Origin: Acinetobacter sp. WCHAc010034
GTDB taxonomy: Bacteria; Pseudomonadota; Gammaproteobacteria; Pseudomonadales; Moraxellaceae
Direction of reading: 5' to 3'
Assembly: GCF_001696615.3 (NCBI RefSeq)
Contig: NZ_CP032279.1
Location: 3,472,001-3,536,000 of the forward strand
Length of the DNA: 64,000 nucleotides
Shown here one piece after another: positions 45,083-53,637 of the stretch. How positions within the stretch are numbered: position 1 is the stretch's first letter; each line of letters opens with the position of its first letter. The position numbers were made by a program, and so were the translations under genes. The notes under the pieces were generated by a model that worked only from the letters and a program-made list of their open reading frames with translations, did not search any database and was not told the origin of the DNA.

Positions 45083-46027
45083 ATGAATAATAAAATTATA
45101 ATTATGCTTAATTGGAATAATTCAGCCGTGGATATTAAAGCCCTGAAGGTTTTCGCCGCCATTGTGCAGAAGCAAAGCTTCAGCTTGGCCGCAGAGGAGC
45201 TCTGCGTCACTCAGCCGACCATCAGCAAGATGATCCGCCAGCTGGAAGAGGAAATCGGAGTGCCTCTGTTTCATAAAGGCGAGGCCGGGCGCAAGCGCGA
45301 AGCGGTCATGACCTATATGGGCGAGAAAATCTATCAGCATGCTTTGGTGATTTTAAATGAGCAGCAGCGCATTGCGGAAACCGTGGCGCAGGTCAGGGCG
45401 CTGAAGCAGGGCAAGCTGACGCTGGGCCTGCCGCCCTTAGGCTCGGTGCTGCTCAGCACGCTGATCGCCAAATTTCACAAGCAGTACCCGAATATTGAAT
45501 TGAGTTTTCTCGAAGTCGGCGCATCCGGAATTGAAGACGCCATTTTGGAAAAGCGCGTTGATGTCGGCATTCTTTTAGGCGACTTAAAGCCCATGCTCAG
45601 CGGCATTCAGATTATGGATTCACCGCTGTGCCTGCTTTCGTGCAGGCAGTCGCAGTGGCGCGACCGCGGGAAGGTGTCTTTAATTGAACTGAGGGAGGAA
45701 TCTTTTCTGCTGTATGCCGATACCTTTACGCTGAACAATGTGATTATTCAGGCTTGCAATGACGCCGGCTTCGAGCCGAATGCCGTGTGCAAAAGCAGCC
45801 AGTGGGATTTTATCGCCAAAATGGTGGAGTCCAATGTCGGCATTGCGCTCCTGCCGAAAATTTACTGTGAGCAGCTGGATCTGCAGAAATACAATGTCAG
45901 CCTGCTGGAAAACCCCAGCCTGAACTGGACGCTCAGCATGGCATGGAACACGGCCGCCGCCATGAGCCCGGCGGCGCGGGCTTGGCTGGAAATTATTGCG
46001 CAGGATTTGGATCAAATCCATTTTTAG
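45083..46027 (+). CDS. LysR-type regulator, probable CidR
   Basis: The 314-residue regulator has an N-terminal winged helix-turn-helix (FSLAAEELCVTQPTISKMIRQLEEEIG, about 33-57) and a C-terminal LysR substrate-binding domain (KLTLGLPPLGSVLLSTLIAKFHKQYP onward). An ATG seven codons later is an alternative start. Divergence from lrgAB across a short gap makes it the likely activator of those genes, as CidR is for cidABC in Firmicutes; the effector may be a weak acid. Confidence 0.88.
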   Translation: MNNKIIIMLNWNNSAVDIKALKVFAAIVQKQSFSLAAEELCVTQPTISKMIRQLEEEIGVPLFHKGEAGRKREAVMTYMGEKIYQHALVILNEQQRIAETVAQVRALKQGKLTLGLPPLGSVLLSTLIAKFHKQYPNIELSFLEVGASGIEDAILEKRVDVGILLGDLKPMLSGIQIMDSPLCLLSCRQSQWRDRGKVSLIELREESFLLYADTFTLNNVIIQACNDAGFEPNAVCKSSQWDFIAKMVESNVGIALLPKIYCEQLDLQKYNVSLLENPSLNWTLSMAWNTAAAMSPAARAWLEIIAQDLDQIHF

Positions 46028-46109
46028 CGCAGCTTTCAAGGCGCAGGCCCTTTTCAAAGCGCGCTTAATCCATTAATTTTAGGGCATAGATCTTAGGTGG
46101 TTCATCAGC

Positions 46110-46583
46110 ATGAAATGGGAAGATATTGGCGATCAGCCGTGTTCAATTGCGCGCACGCTGTCCGTGCTCGGCGACCGCTGGACGATGCTCATTTTACGCA
46201 ATGCCTTTATGGGCATGCGCCGTTTTGATGACTTTCAGCAGAATTTAGGCATTACGCGCCATGTGCTGTCTGAGCGCCTGAAGCGCCTGGTCCAGCATGA
46301 AATTTTAGTCAAAGCGCCGTATTTTGACCGGCAGGAGCGTTTTGAATACCGGCTGACCGAAAAAGGCCTGGAGCTGTATCCAATTTTAATGTCGATGAGC
46401 CAATGGGCGGATAAATGGATGGATGAGGGCCAAGGCGCGCCGGTGCAGTATGTGCACAGCAGCTGCGGCCAGATTTTTCAGCCCGTCATGGTCTGTTCAG
46501 AATGCAAAAACCGGCTGCATGCCAGGCAGGTGAAGCCGGTTTTTACCCAGAGCTATTTCAGCTATATCCCTAAGCAGGCTTAA
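46110..46583 (+). CDS. HxlR-type transcriptional regulator
   Basis: The 157-residue protein has the HxlR winged helix in its first 100 residues: CSIARTLSVLGDRWTMLILRNAFMGMRRFDDFQ, then ITRHVLSERLKRLVQHEILVKAPY. The 50-residue tail has a SSCG and a CSECKN pair that may bind metal or act as a redox switch, as in some HxlR members. Targets are unknown; no obviously partnered gene is adjacent. Confidence 0.9.
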   Translation: MKWEDIGDQPCSIARTLSVLGDRWTMLILRNAFMGMRRFDDFQQNLGITRHVLSERLKRLVQHEILVKAPYFDRQERFEYRLTEKGLELYPILMSMSQWADKWMDEGQGAPVQYVHSSCGQIFQPVMVCSECKNRLHARQVKPVFTQSYFSYIPKQA

Positions 46584-46616
46584 ACGGTAGAACAGGCCAC
46601 AAATCTAAAAAACAGC

Positions 46617-46928
46617 TTATAGGCAGTTGGCCGGCTTGGGCACGCCGGCTAAGCGGCTGAGATGGCGCGCCACCAAGCCGGTATTGAACTTTTCCTGCAG
46701 TACCGCGTTATTGATATCGGCGTTGACGGTTTTCATCAGGAATTTAATCAGCGGGCGGGTGGCCGGAGCATGCCCGAACTGCTGATAAAACTGGCGCACC
46801 GCCTGCAGAATTTCAAAATGCCAAGGCGTTAATTCAAGTTCTAAGCTTTTGGCCAGCTCCTGTGCCACGCTTTCAGACCAAATGCTGTAATCCGCCAAAT
46901 GGCCGTCTTGATCGAGTTCTAAATTCAT
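46617..46928 (-). CDS. tusE: Sulfur carrier TusE (DsrC family)
   Basis: The 103-residue protein starts at 46928 (MNLELDQDGHLADYS). It has the DsrC core DYSIWSESVAQELAK, HFEILQAVRQFYQQFGHAPATRPLIK and ends KPANCL with the penultimate conserved Cys that receives persulfide from TusD. It passes sulfur to MnmA for 2-thiolation of tRNA wobble uridine, the partner modification of the one made by mnmG at 16253. Confidence 0.92.
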   Translation of the reverse strand: MNLELDQDGHLADYSIWSESVAQELAKSLELELTPWHFEILQAVRQFYQQFGHAPATRPLIKFLMKTVNADINNAVLQEKFNTGLVARHLSRLAGVPKPANCL

Positions 46929-46951
46929 TGCTAAACCATTTCTGTAAACTG

Positions 46952-47248
46952 TTATTTTAGCGTCACGCAGCGGCTGAACTGCAGGCATAAATCGGCAAAA
47001 GCGCTGTAGCTGATGATTTTAACCGCGCTTTGCGCCGGATTCAGCAGCTGCTGTTCAGTGTCCAGCACATGGCAATTTGGCAGCTGGGCAATAGCTTCAT
47101 GATCTGCATGCAGCACGGATTCGCCCATCAGCACGGCCTGATCGCCCGGCGCATAAAGCTGCTGCAGCTTGGCAAGGGCCAGCGGGGCAGCGGCATAGCT
47201 GGCCTGAATGAGATAGAGCGTATTATTTGACATGGTTTTTTCTGACAT
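46952..47248 (-). CDS. tusB: Sulfur relay protein TusB (DsrH family)
   Basis: The 98-residue protein starts at 47248 (MSEKTMSNNTLYLIQASY), with GGTGAG 7 bases upstream; the ATG five codons later is a possible alternative. TLYLIQAS, DQAVLMGESVLHA and the C-terminal VKIISYSAFADLCLQ match DsrH/TusB, the structural subunit of the TusBCD heterohexamer. Confidence 0.85.
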   Translation of the reverse strand: MSEKTMSNNTLYLIQASYAAAPLALAKLQQLYAPGDQAVLMGESVLHADHEAIAQLPNCHVLDTEQQLLNPAQSAVKIISYSAFADLCLQFSRCVTLK

Positions 47249-47260
47249 TTTTCTCACCGC

Positions 47261-47611
47261 TTACCAGTACAGCACATGATCGAACTGCTGAATCAGGGCA
47301 GCATTCAATTCGATAAATTCAACTTCCTGCTCAGCGGCTTGAACAAAGGCATTGCCCTGATTTTTTGCTTCGACAAGCACCGGCGTCAGGTCATAGAACT
47401 CAAAGCTGTCGACCATATTGGAGGCCAGCTTAAAGGCATGCTTGAGCTGGTCAAATTCAAGCTCGGAAGCCAGCAAGCTCAGCGCGCCATCCTGCAGCAG
47501 AACTTTGACTTCACAGCCGAAAGTTGCCAGCACCATGGCCGCGGACAAGCTTTCATGCGCTTGCAGGCTGGCTAAATTGGCCTGAGTTAGTATAACGAGT
47601 ACAGTTTTCAC
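47261..47611 (-). CDS. tusC: Sulfur relay protein TusC (DsrF family)
   Basis: The 116-residue protein begins MKTVLVILTQANLASLQAHESLSAAMVLATFGCEVKVLLQDGALS, the usual DsrE-like fold with a short insert. It is the second subunit of TusBCD and sits between tusD and tusB with minimal gaps. Confidence 0.88.
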   Translation of the reverse strand: MKTVLVILTQANLASLQAHESLSAAMVLATFGCEVKVLLQDGALSLLASELEFDQLKHAFKLASNMVDSFEFYDLTPVLVEAKNQGNAFVQAAEQEVEFIELNAALIQQFDHVLYW

Positions 47612-47655
47612 ACAATAAACCTTTTAAATACAGCAAATTCCAGAAAAATTAACTC

Positions 47656-48027
47656 TTAGAATTGAATAAGACGCTGTGAGGATTGAACTGCATCAGCGAG
47701 TTCGCCTAAGCCGGCCAGTTCAAAGCCGGCAGCAAGGTTATGCTGCTTCAGCTGGTGGCGCTGAGCATTTTCTTTATCTGTAATTCCCCGCGCCAATGCT
47801 GCGCTGACACATACCGGCAGCCGAAGCGCAAGCTTCTGCCATTCTGCAGTGAGCTTGCGCTGATCATCCGGCACCCATTGCAGAGCATTGGCAACAGCCA
47901 CAGCGTCTTGATAAAAGAATACACAGAAGTCTTCACTTTTCTGCTGCAAGGCTTGGGCAAGGCCCAGCGCATGCCAGGCATGAATGGAGGTCGGCGCGGA
48001 GGTAATCAGTAATAAAGTGCTCATCAA
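47656..48027 (-). CDS. tusD: Sulfurtransferase TusD (DsrE family)
   Basis: The 123-residue catalytic subunit of TusBCD. The active Cys lies in LRLPVCVSAALARG at about residue 73. The N-terminus TLLLITSAPTSIHAWHALGLAQAL matches the family. It is the first gene of the tusDCBE operon. The second ATG codon (48024) is an equally good start. Confidence 0.9.
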   Translation of the reverse strand: MMSTLLLITSAPTSIHAWHALGLAQALQQKSEDFCVFFYQDAVAVANALQWVPDDQRKLTAEWQKLALRLPVCVSAALARGITDKENAQRHQLKQHNLAAGFELAGLGELADAVQSSQRLIQF

Positions 48028-48117
48028 AATTCACTGCAGGAACAGGCAGCGGCGTGCTGCTTATCCGGACTTCATAAGAAAAAGGTAGTATACAATGATT
48101 TTAGGTGGTATCTAAAG

Positions 48118-48145
48118 AATTCAACAACGCATGTTGAATTTTTTG
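48118..48145 (+). terminator. Hairpin upstream of the tus operon
   Basis: A perfect 9-bp repeat AATTCAACA/TGTTGAATT with a 5-base loop is followed by TTTTTGT. No plus-strand gene ends here, so it may be a remnant of displaced DNA at the border with the accessory region. The rest of 48028-48293 is AT-rich and shows nothing else. Confidence 0.5.
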
Positions 48146-48293
48146 TATAAATAGATATTTAAAAACAATATCTTATTTATTGTTTGATGTTTTAAAAGTA
48201 TTAGAAGCCTTCTTTTATCCGCATAAAATTCCCCGTATTTCCGTTCCTTTTATTGCGTTATCGATAGAATAAAAGGCAATCTGGCCCAACAAA

Positions 48294-48596
48294 ATGAAGC
48301 TGCCAAAACCAATACAACGCGGGTCAAGTTGGCGTATCATTGTCACCTTTGAAAATAAGCGATACTCAGCCACCAGAGATACTGCCAAGGAATGCGAGCA
48401 CTGGTCATCAATCAAATTACTAGAACTTAAAACAGGTAAGGCTAATCTAGAGCAAGGTATAAAGCCAGCTTATCCATTTCGTCAATTATGCGATAAGTAT
48501 TATCAAGAATATGCTCGGCATATAAGATCTGCTTTATTGCTGTGCATCCTGCTTTCAGGCTGCACAGCATATTCTATGTTAATATCCAGTCTGTAA
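48294..48596 (+). pseudogene. 5' fragment of a phage-type integrase fused to foreign sequence
   Basis: The first 72 codons read as the arm-binding N-terminus of a tyrosine integrase: MKLPKPIQRGSSWRIIVTFE, KRYSATRDTAKECEHWSSIKLLELKTGKA, YPFRQLCDKYYQEYA. From about codon 73 the sequence changes to RHIRSALLLCILLSGCTAY, which resembles the lipoprotein start of a phage Rz1-like spanin or other small lipoprotein, and soon stops. The catalytic domain is gone. I read it as a recombination or deletion junction left by a former element, not a working gene. Confidence 0.65.
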
Positions 48597-48669
48597 TGGT
48601 CAAAACTATTACAGATTAGACATTTTATTGGTGAAAATACAAACACTTTAATTGGGTTCTAATAGTTGC

Positions 48670-48697
48670 ATTTCGTATAACCTCCATTATGTTAAAT
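48670..48697 (+). other. dif-like XerC/XerD site 1
   Basis: The XerC half is ATTTCGTATAA (48670-48680), the spacer CCTCCA, and the XerD half TTATGTTAAAT (48687-48697). Both arms match those of Acinetobacter plasmid dif sites; the XerC half is identical to the form I know. Orientation is XerC to XerD on the plus strand. Confidence 0.8.
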
Positions 48698-48754
48698 AAA
48701 TATAAAATAAGATATTCTTTTGGTCTCTTTTTAAAATTAAAGAATATCTAATAA

Positions 48755-49279
48755 ATGAAATTTTTTATTCAAATTATTCTGGCGATGTACTTATTTCTAA
48801 ACTTACAGAATGTATTTGCAGAACAATGTCCAAAAGACGATGAAAATAGAACAGCAGAAATTATTGATGGTGTAATAAAACTAGATTTAAAACTGACAAA
48901 AGAATGTGCAGAAAAGGGAAATATTCGTGCACAAAAAGATTTAGGAATCGCCTATGCATCAGGACGATTTGGAATCGCTCAAGATTTAGATGAAGCATTA
49001 AAATGGGAAATAAAAGCTGCGTTACAAGGAGATCCCGAAGCACAATATGATGTTGGGCTATCTTACTCAGTAAGAGATGACTATAAAAAAGCAATGGAGT
49101 GGTACTTAAAAGCTTCTGAGCAAAATTATGCTGAAGCACAGCTCCATATAGGAATGTTATATGCGTACGGAAATGGGGTTCCTCGTGATGTAGATAAGGC
49201 TATATATTGGTATAGAAAGGCTGCTACAAATGGGAACATTTCGGCTCAGATGGTTATAGCTAATATTGATGAAAAGTAA
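48755..49279 (+). CDS. Secreted Sel1-repeat protein inside the dif module
   Basis: The 174-residue protein has a signal peptide (cleavage near NVFA/EQ, residue 22). The mature part has three to four Sel1 units: AQKDLGIAYASGRFGIAQDL, AQYDVGLSYSVRDDY, AQLHIGMLYAYGNGVPRDV, with AIYWYRKAATNGN at the end. It is periplasmic by inference. It is the only gene between dif-like sites 1 and 2, and is not closely similar to the larger Sel1 lipoprotein at 36083. Confidence 0.85.
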   Translation: MKFFIQIILAMYLFLNLQNVFAEQCPKDDENRTAEIIDGVIKLDLKLTKECAEKGNIRAQKDLGIAYASGRFGIAQDLDEALKWEIKAALQGDPEAQYDVGLSYSVRDDYKKAMEWYLKASEQNYAEAQLHIGMLYAYGNGVPRDVDKAIYWYRKAATNGNISAQMVIANIDEK

Positions 49280-49344
49280 ATTAGTTACAGCGTACTAAAT
49301 TACGCTTTTTTTAAACTTTTAGATTAATTACTTAGTTTTCCTAA

Positions 49345-49372
49345 AATTAACATAATACCGATTATGCGCAAT
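49345..49372 (-). other. dif-like XerC/XerD site 2
   Basis: On the minus strand: XerC half ATTGCGCATAA, spacer TCGGTA, XerD half TTATGTTAATT. The XerD half is the Acinetobacter type, while the XerC half is closer to the GCGCATAA of E. coli dif. It is opposite in orientation to site 1 and the same as site 3. Confidence 0.75.
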
Positions 49373-49413
49373 CTATTTTTATTTCAATATAAATCATTAG
49401 TTTAAAAGTTAAG

Positions 49414-49446
49414 AAAAAGCCTAGTCCTAACCGGTTGGGCTTTTTT
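49414..49446 (+). terminator. Hairpin at the module border, copy A
   Basis: AAAAAGCC and GGCTTTTT (49438-49445) form a stem 42 bases after dif-like site 2. The same position after site 3 also holds a hairpin (55545-55576), with different sequence. Confidence 0.6.
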
Positions 49447-49450
49447 AATG

Positions 49451-49485
49451 ATTTTTCACATTCCACGCCCACTATTCAAGCAATG
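49451..49485. repeat. Border repeat, copy A
   Basis: This stretch matches 55581-55613 at about 27 of 33 positions with one gap (shared core TTTTTCAC, TTC, ACG, CACTATTCA, GCAAT). It lies 79 bases beyond dif-like site 2, the same distance copy B lies beyond site 3, and covers the end of the broken gene at 49472-49638. Confidence 0.7.
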
Positions 49486-49638
49486 TTTCACTACTTGGAT
49501 TAACTTTCCGTATAGATTCCAGTCCAGCATTAAAATTTTTTACTTTGATTGCCTTTACATAGGTCCAGTCAGGCTCTTTGCTGGCCACATGAGCCGCGCT
49601 TAGTAAATTCAATATAAGAAGTAAAGCCAAGTTTTCAT
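49472..49638 (-). pseudogene. Frameshifted small secreted-protein gene
   Basis: The minus strand from the ATG at 49638 starts MKT and then stops, but losing one base after the third codon puts the reading frame into TLALLLILNLLSAAHVAS, a perfect signal peptide, followed by KEPDWTYVKAIKVKNF and NAGLESIRKVNPSSETLLE and a stop at 49472. The span is 167 bases, one short of a 55-residue gene. I read it as a small secreted protein inactivated by a single-base deletion, though a TTG start inside could rescue it. Confidence 0.55.
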
Positions 49639-49768
49639 TGTTGTATTAACCTTGTTTTAGACGTTTAGTTTTTATCATAGCTAATCTATACAAAGCCATC
49701 GGTTGAGGACTTTGTTAAATATTCTATTGTGTATTTTTAGTTCTATGGTGATTTCATAGTATTTCGGA

Positions 49769-50182
49769 TTAATCGGAGTAAAAATCACCTTCAGCGTATT
49801 CATAAGATCTTCTGCTTGAATCTACAGCAGGGTCGGGCTTCATGTTCTTCATATATTCAATAGACTCTCTGGTTTCATCTGAGTTAATAAAGTCAGCTAA
49901 GTCATTTAAATCTTTTCTAATTTCAGCTTCAGAAACGGGTCGAGTATTATATTGTTGTCTTGACGGCTGAAATTGGCGTTGTGTCTGTATTGCGCGTTGT
50001 TGGCGTTCAAGTTGACGCTGAGCTTGAATTTCTCTTTCTCTCTGATTTTGTAAACGCTGTTGGTCCACAAAGCGTTGAGACATTCGATGTCCCTCGCTAG
50101 CTGCATCATATGCAAAAGCGGCTGTTACTGGTGTTAAAAGCAGACTGGAAAGTACAATTTTACTTAAAAGTTTTTTAATCAT
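49769..50182 (-). CDS. Gln/Arg-rich secreted protein
   Basis: This encodes 137 residues with a signal peptide cleaved near residue 24 (AAFA/YDA). The mature part has a long, low-complexity helix of Gln and Arg (QREREIQAQRQLERQQ, about 45-75), likely a coiled coil, followed by an acidic tail. No family is recognised. AT-rich and beside the dif-like sites, it is probably accessory DNA. The 508-base gap 50183-50690 follows. Confidence 0.65.
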   Translation of the reverse strand: MIKKLLSKIVLSSLLLTPVTAAFAYDAASEGHRMSQRFVDQQRLQNQREREIQAQRQLERQQRAIQTQRQFQPSRQQYNTRPVSEAEIRKDLNDLADFINSDETRESIEYMKNMKPDPAVDSSRRSYEYAEGDFYSD

Positions 50183-50439
50183 TTATTTATCACTTTTGTT
50201 TGTGGTTGATAAAGTTAAATCATTATAAATAATATGAAAAATAATAAAAGCTCATTCAAATTTCGAATGGTAAGCATCTTATCCCGAAAGGGCGGTTTTT
50301 TTAAGGCAAAGAAGTATAAATTTTGAACGTCATTGATTGATTCAAAAAATTGCGCCTGTTTTTACACCTTGGATGAAATTTTATTATTATAAATAATTGT
50401 TTTATTTATCTATTTATGGGTTAGTGGAACCACTTCAGC

Positions 50440-50600
50440 CCGGCTAATCTGTTACAGCACCTAAGTTTCTATTTCTTGTCATAAACAATATACAGTTCAT
50501 AGCTATAACTGCAACACACGCAAGATTCCGAACCTATAAGATGATGATATAATGCTCTTGCAGATTAGCCGGCCCAAGAGAATTTTTGAGTCGGTTTTTT
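50440..50600 (+). ncRNA. Possible small RNA or processed leader upstream of the galE-like gene
   Basis: A TATAAT (50548-50553) lies just before a 12-bp perfect inverted repeat whose other copy is at 50440-50451 (right copy 50561-50572). The right copy continues into a terminator-like stem (50569-50594) and six T residues. A transcript from about 50560 would be only 40 nt, while one covering the whole stretch would fold into a 160-nt hairpin. Existence of an RNA is inference from structure; it may be just a terminator for upstream read-through. Confidence 0.3.
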
Positions 50601-50690
50601 GTTTTCAACATCTGTAGATAAGTTATTGGAAACACCAAAATTACACCAATAAATCGCAAGATACTGATTATTATAAGGAGTATCTATACA

Positions 50691-51698
50691 ATGATTTTAG
50701 TGACTGGTGGATTAGGCTTTATAGGCTCGCATACTGCTTTAAGTCTTTTAGCGCAGGGACAAGAAGTCATTATTGTTGATAATTTGTCCAATGCAGGCCT
50801 GCAGGTATTGGAACGCCTTGAATATATTTCCGGCATGTATGTGCCCTTTATTAAGCTGGACATCCGTAATACTCCGGCGCTGAATAAAGTGTTTGAGCAG
50901 TATTCCGTCAGTGCGGTGGTGCATGCGGCGGGCTTTAAGTCTTTAGAAGAATCTGTGCTGAAGCCGCTGGAATACTACAATGACAATGTCAGCTGCATTA
51001 TGAGCCTGCTGCGCTCCATGCAAAGAACCGGCGTTCGAACGCTGGTGCATCTTTCAAGTCTGGCGGTGTACGGCAAATCGTCCGCAGAATTGAAGGAAGA
51101 TACGCCGTTTAACTATGCTTACCCCAACCCCTATGTAAAATCGCAGCAGATGATTGAGGAAATCATCCGCGATACCGCGCATACCGACAGCGAATGGAAA
51201 ATTGCGATCCTGCGTTTAGGCAATATTGCCGGCGCATTTGAGCATGGTGTGCTGGGGGAATTCATCACGCCGCTGCCGAAAAATATTGTGCCGCTGGCTA
51301 TGCAGGCCGGCGCGATGCAGCGCGAGTTCATTGAACTGCGCCGGCAGGCCAATACTGAAAATAAGACCGCGGAACGCAGTTTTCTGCATGTGCTGGACTG
51401 CTGCCAAGCCATTATGCTGACGCTGCATTGGCTCAGCAGGCAGATGCATGTATGTGAAGCATTCAATATAGCGGGGGAGCTGATTTCAATTCAAAAACTA
51501 TTGGATCAGGTTTCAGAAGTCACCGGCAGCGAAATTAAAACTGTGGATGCCGGTTATTATTCAAATGCGGAGTTTGACCAGCTGGGGGCCAGCACAGAAA
51601 AGGCGCAGGAAATTTTAAAATGGAAAGCCGAAAACAGCCTGAAAAAAATGCTGGAAGATGAGTGGCGCTTCTATCAGCTGACCTTGCGGGGGCAATAG
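50691..51698 (+). CDS. GalE-like NAD-dependent epimerase lacking the active-site Lys
   Basis: This is a 335-residue extended short-chain dehydrogenase. The Rossmann motif TGGLGFIGSHTAL (residues 5-17), VHAAGFKSLEESV and HLSSLAVYGKS follow UDP-glucose 4-epimerase. The catalytic YxxxK of GalE (YGKSK) is replaced by YVKSQ, so Tyr is kept and Lys is Gln. The nearby Ser of the triad remains. Without the Lys, hydride transfer would be slow, so the protein may have another role or be a degenerate paralogue. AAGGAG lies 8 bases before the ATG. Confidence 0.85.
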   Translation: MILVTGGLGFIGSHTALSLLAQGQEVIIVDNLSNAGLQVLERLEYISGMYVPFIKLDIRNTPALNKVFEQYSVSAVVHAAGFKSLEESVLKPLEYYNDNVSCIMSLLRSMQRTGVRTLVHLSSLAVYGKSSAELKEDTPFNYAYPNPYVKSQQMIEEIIRDTAHTDSEWKIAILRLGNIAGAFEHGVLGEFITPLPKNIVPLAMQAGAMQREFIELRRQANTENKTAERSFLHVLDCCQAIMLTLHWLSRQMHVCEAFNIAGELISIQKLLDQVSEVTGSEIKTVDAGYYSNAEFDQLGASTEKAQEILKWKAENSLKKMLEDEWRFYQLTLRGQ

Positions 51699-51947
51699 CA
51701 GGCCTGTGATGTTCGCAGCCGTAAACTTTGCCGGCTCATATCCTGAGTTTCAGCTCAGCTTTAAATGCGCATGCCTAATGCATGCATTGCCTGCGCGCAT
51801 ATTCCTAAACGGCTTTCTGCATGCGCCTTGAAAAATTCCGGATGCGGCAATGCTGTTTAGGCTTGCATATCCGCCCAAACCCGCCAAAATAGAATAAGCA
51901 GCTGAATACAGATGCTGAAGCATGGCATCTCAATAAGTAATTAAATA

Positions 51948-51968
51948 TTGAAAACAATTATCATTTAC
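51948..51968 (+). promoter_or_regulatory. Candidate Fur box upstream of fumC
   Basis: TTGAAAACAATTATCATTTA resembles the Fur consensus, with its right half (AATTATCATT) fitting best. Class II fumarase is iron-independent and is commonly induced when iron is low, so Fur control is plausible. The rest of the 370-base gap 51699-52068 shows no gene. Confidence 0.4.
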
Positions 51969-52068
51969 AAATATTTCAATCTTGCATAAACTGCTGGAAA
52001 TAGCCATAGCACGCTGTTTTTGCTAGAGCCAAGGTCTTTAACCTTTAACAAGGAAATGAGGTTTGAAC

Positions 52069-53463
52069 ATGCAAACACGTATTGAACACGACACTATGGG
52101 TGAGGTGGAAGTGCCAAGTGAAGCAATGTGGGGCGCGCAGACGCAGCGCAGCCTGCAGAACTTTAAAATTGGCGGTGAACGCCTGCCGCGCCCAATGATT
52201 CGGGCAATGGGGCTGGTGAAAAAGGCCGCCGCCATGACCAATGCAGAATTGAATCAAATTCCTCAAGAGCTGTCGCAGTATATTGTCGGCGCAGCTGAAG
52301 AAGTGATTGCCGGCGATTGGGACGCGCAATTTCCGCTGGTGGTCTGGCAGACCGGTTCCGGCACGCAAAGCAATATGAACTGCAACGAAGTCATTGCCAA
52401 TATCGCCAATCATAAGCTGGGCAATGCTTTAGGCGCGCAAAAGCCGGTGCATCCGAATGATCACGTCAACCGCGCGCAGTCTACTAATGACTCATTTCCA
52501 ACCGCAATTCATGTGGCGGCCAGCCTGCAAATCAATGAGCTGCTGATTCCGGCTGTCACCGCTTTGCGCGATACTTTGGCGGCCAAATCCAAAGAATTCT
52601 CCGACATTGTCAAAATCGGCCGAACCCATTTGCAGGACGCGACGCCTTTAACTTTGGGGCAGGAATTCAGCGGCTATGTTTCGCAGCTGGATCATGGCCT
52701 GAAGCGCCTGCAGCAGGCGCTTTCCGGACTGTATGAACTGCCTTTGGGCGGCACTGCAGTCGGCACTGGCTTAAATGCGCACCCTGACTATGCTGTGAAA
52801 GCGGCAGAGCAATTGGCTGAACTGACGGGCTTGCCTTTTGTTACTGCGCCAAACAAATTTGAAGCGCTGGCAGGGCGCGATGCGGCGGTATTTGCTTCCG
52901 GCGCATTGAAAACTTTGGCGGCCAGCCTGAATAAAATCGCCAATGATATCCGCTGGCTGGCCAGTGGCCCGCGTTGCGGTTTTGGCGAACTGCGCATTCC
53001 TGAAAATGAGCCGGGTTCCAGCATTATGCCAGGCAAGGTCAATCCGACGCAAAGCGAAGCCATGACCATGGTTGTGGCGCAGGTGATGGGCAATGACACG
53101 ACCATCAATATTGCCGGCGCATCAGGCAACTTTGAGCTGAACGTGTTTATGCCGGTGATTGCCTACAATCTGCTGCAGTCAATTCAGCTGCTGGGCGACG
53201 CATGCAACAGCTTCAATGAGCACTGCGCTGCCGGCATTGAGCCGAACCGTGAAAAAATTGACCACTTCCTGCATGACTCACTCATGCTGGTCACGGCTTT
53301 GAACCCTGTCATAGGCTATGAAAATGCCGCCAAGGTGGCAAAAACCGCCTATAAAGAAGGCAAAACCTTAAAGCGCGTGGCGGTTGAGCTTGGGCTGGTG
53401 ACTGAACAGCAGTTTGATGATGTGGTGCGTCCTGAACAGATGGTTTCTCCGAACGCTAAATAA
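52069..53463 (+). CDS. fumC: Class II fumarate hydratase
   Basis: The 464-residue iron-independent fumarase interconverts fumarate and malate in the TCA cycle. The start at 52069 ([18 protein letters not shown]) is preferred; a TTG two codons earlier is in frame. Signature [16 protein letters not shown] with its flexible catalytic-Ser loop, [16 protein letters not shown] and the catalytic-His segment [22 protein letters not shown] (here [12 protein letters not shown]) are intact. It is a core gene standing between the accessory dif-like sites. Confidence 0.96.
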   Translation: MQTRIEHDTMGEVEVPSEAMWGAQTQRSLQNFKIGGERLPRPMIRAMGLVKKAAAMTNAELNQIPQELSQYIVGAAEEVIAGDWDAQFPLVVWQTGSGTQSNMNCNEVIANIANHKLGNALGAQKPVHPNDHVNRAQSTNDSFPTAIHVAASLQINELLIPAVTALRDTLAAKSKEFSDIVKIGRTHLQDATPLTLGQEFSGYVSQLDHGLKRLQQALSGLYELPLGGTAVGTGLNAHPDYAVKAAEQLAELTGLPFVTAPNKFEALAGRDAAVFASGALKTLAASLNKIANDIRWLASGPRCGFGELRIPENEPGSSIMPGKVNPTQSEAMTMVVAQVMGNDTTINIAGASGNFELNVFMPVIAYNLLQSIQLLGDACNSFNEHCAAGIEPNREKIDHFLHDSLMLVTALNPVIGYENAAKVAKTAYKEGKTLKRVAVELGLVTEQQFDDVVRPEQMVSPNAK

Positions 53464-53578
53464 GCGCTATAAGGAGCTGTGCAAGAAGGCCAATCCGCAT
53501 TGAAAAAGGGCCGGCTTGACCTTGTACAGGGCGTACTTTTGCTGTTGTGGATGAACAAGTTATAATAATTCAATAAGA

Positions 53579-53605
53579 TAAACCCCGCATTTGCGGGGTT
53601 TTGTT
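53579..53605 (+). terminator. Terminator of fumC
   Basis: AACCCCGC/GCGGGGTT stem with ATTT loop, followed by TTGTTTTT, 118 bases after the fumC stop. Confidence 0.85.
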
Positions 53606-53637
53606 TTTATCTATATTGGCTATAGGTTATAAAAATA

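Larger units (their letters stand above)
48670..49372. mobile_element. dif module carrying a Sel1-repeat gene
   Basis: Two dif-like sites in opposite orientation flank one complete gene (48755-49279) in 703 bases of AT-rich DNA. This inverted-site layout is the definition of a dif module in Acinetobacter plasmids, moved by host XerC/XerD. Here it appears in a chromosomal context. Confidence 0.6.

Noticed and set aside
48670-48697. Reading the three XerCD sites as chance AT-rich matches
   Set aside because: The arms fit over 20-22 positions each in three places within 7 kb, with fixed 6-base spacers, which is far beyond chance for one region.
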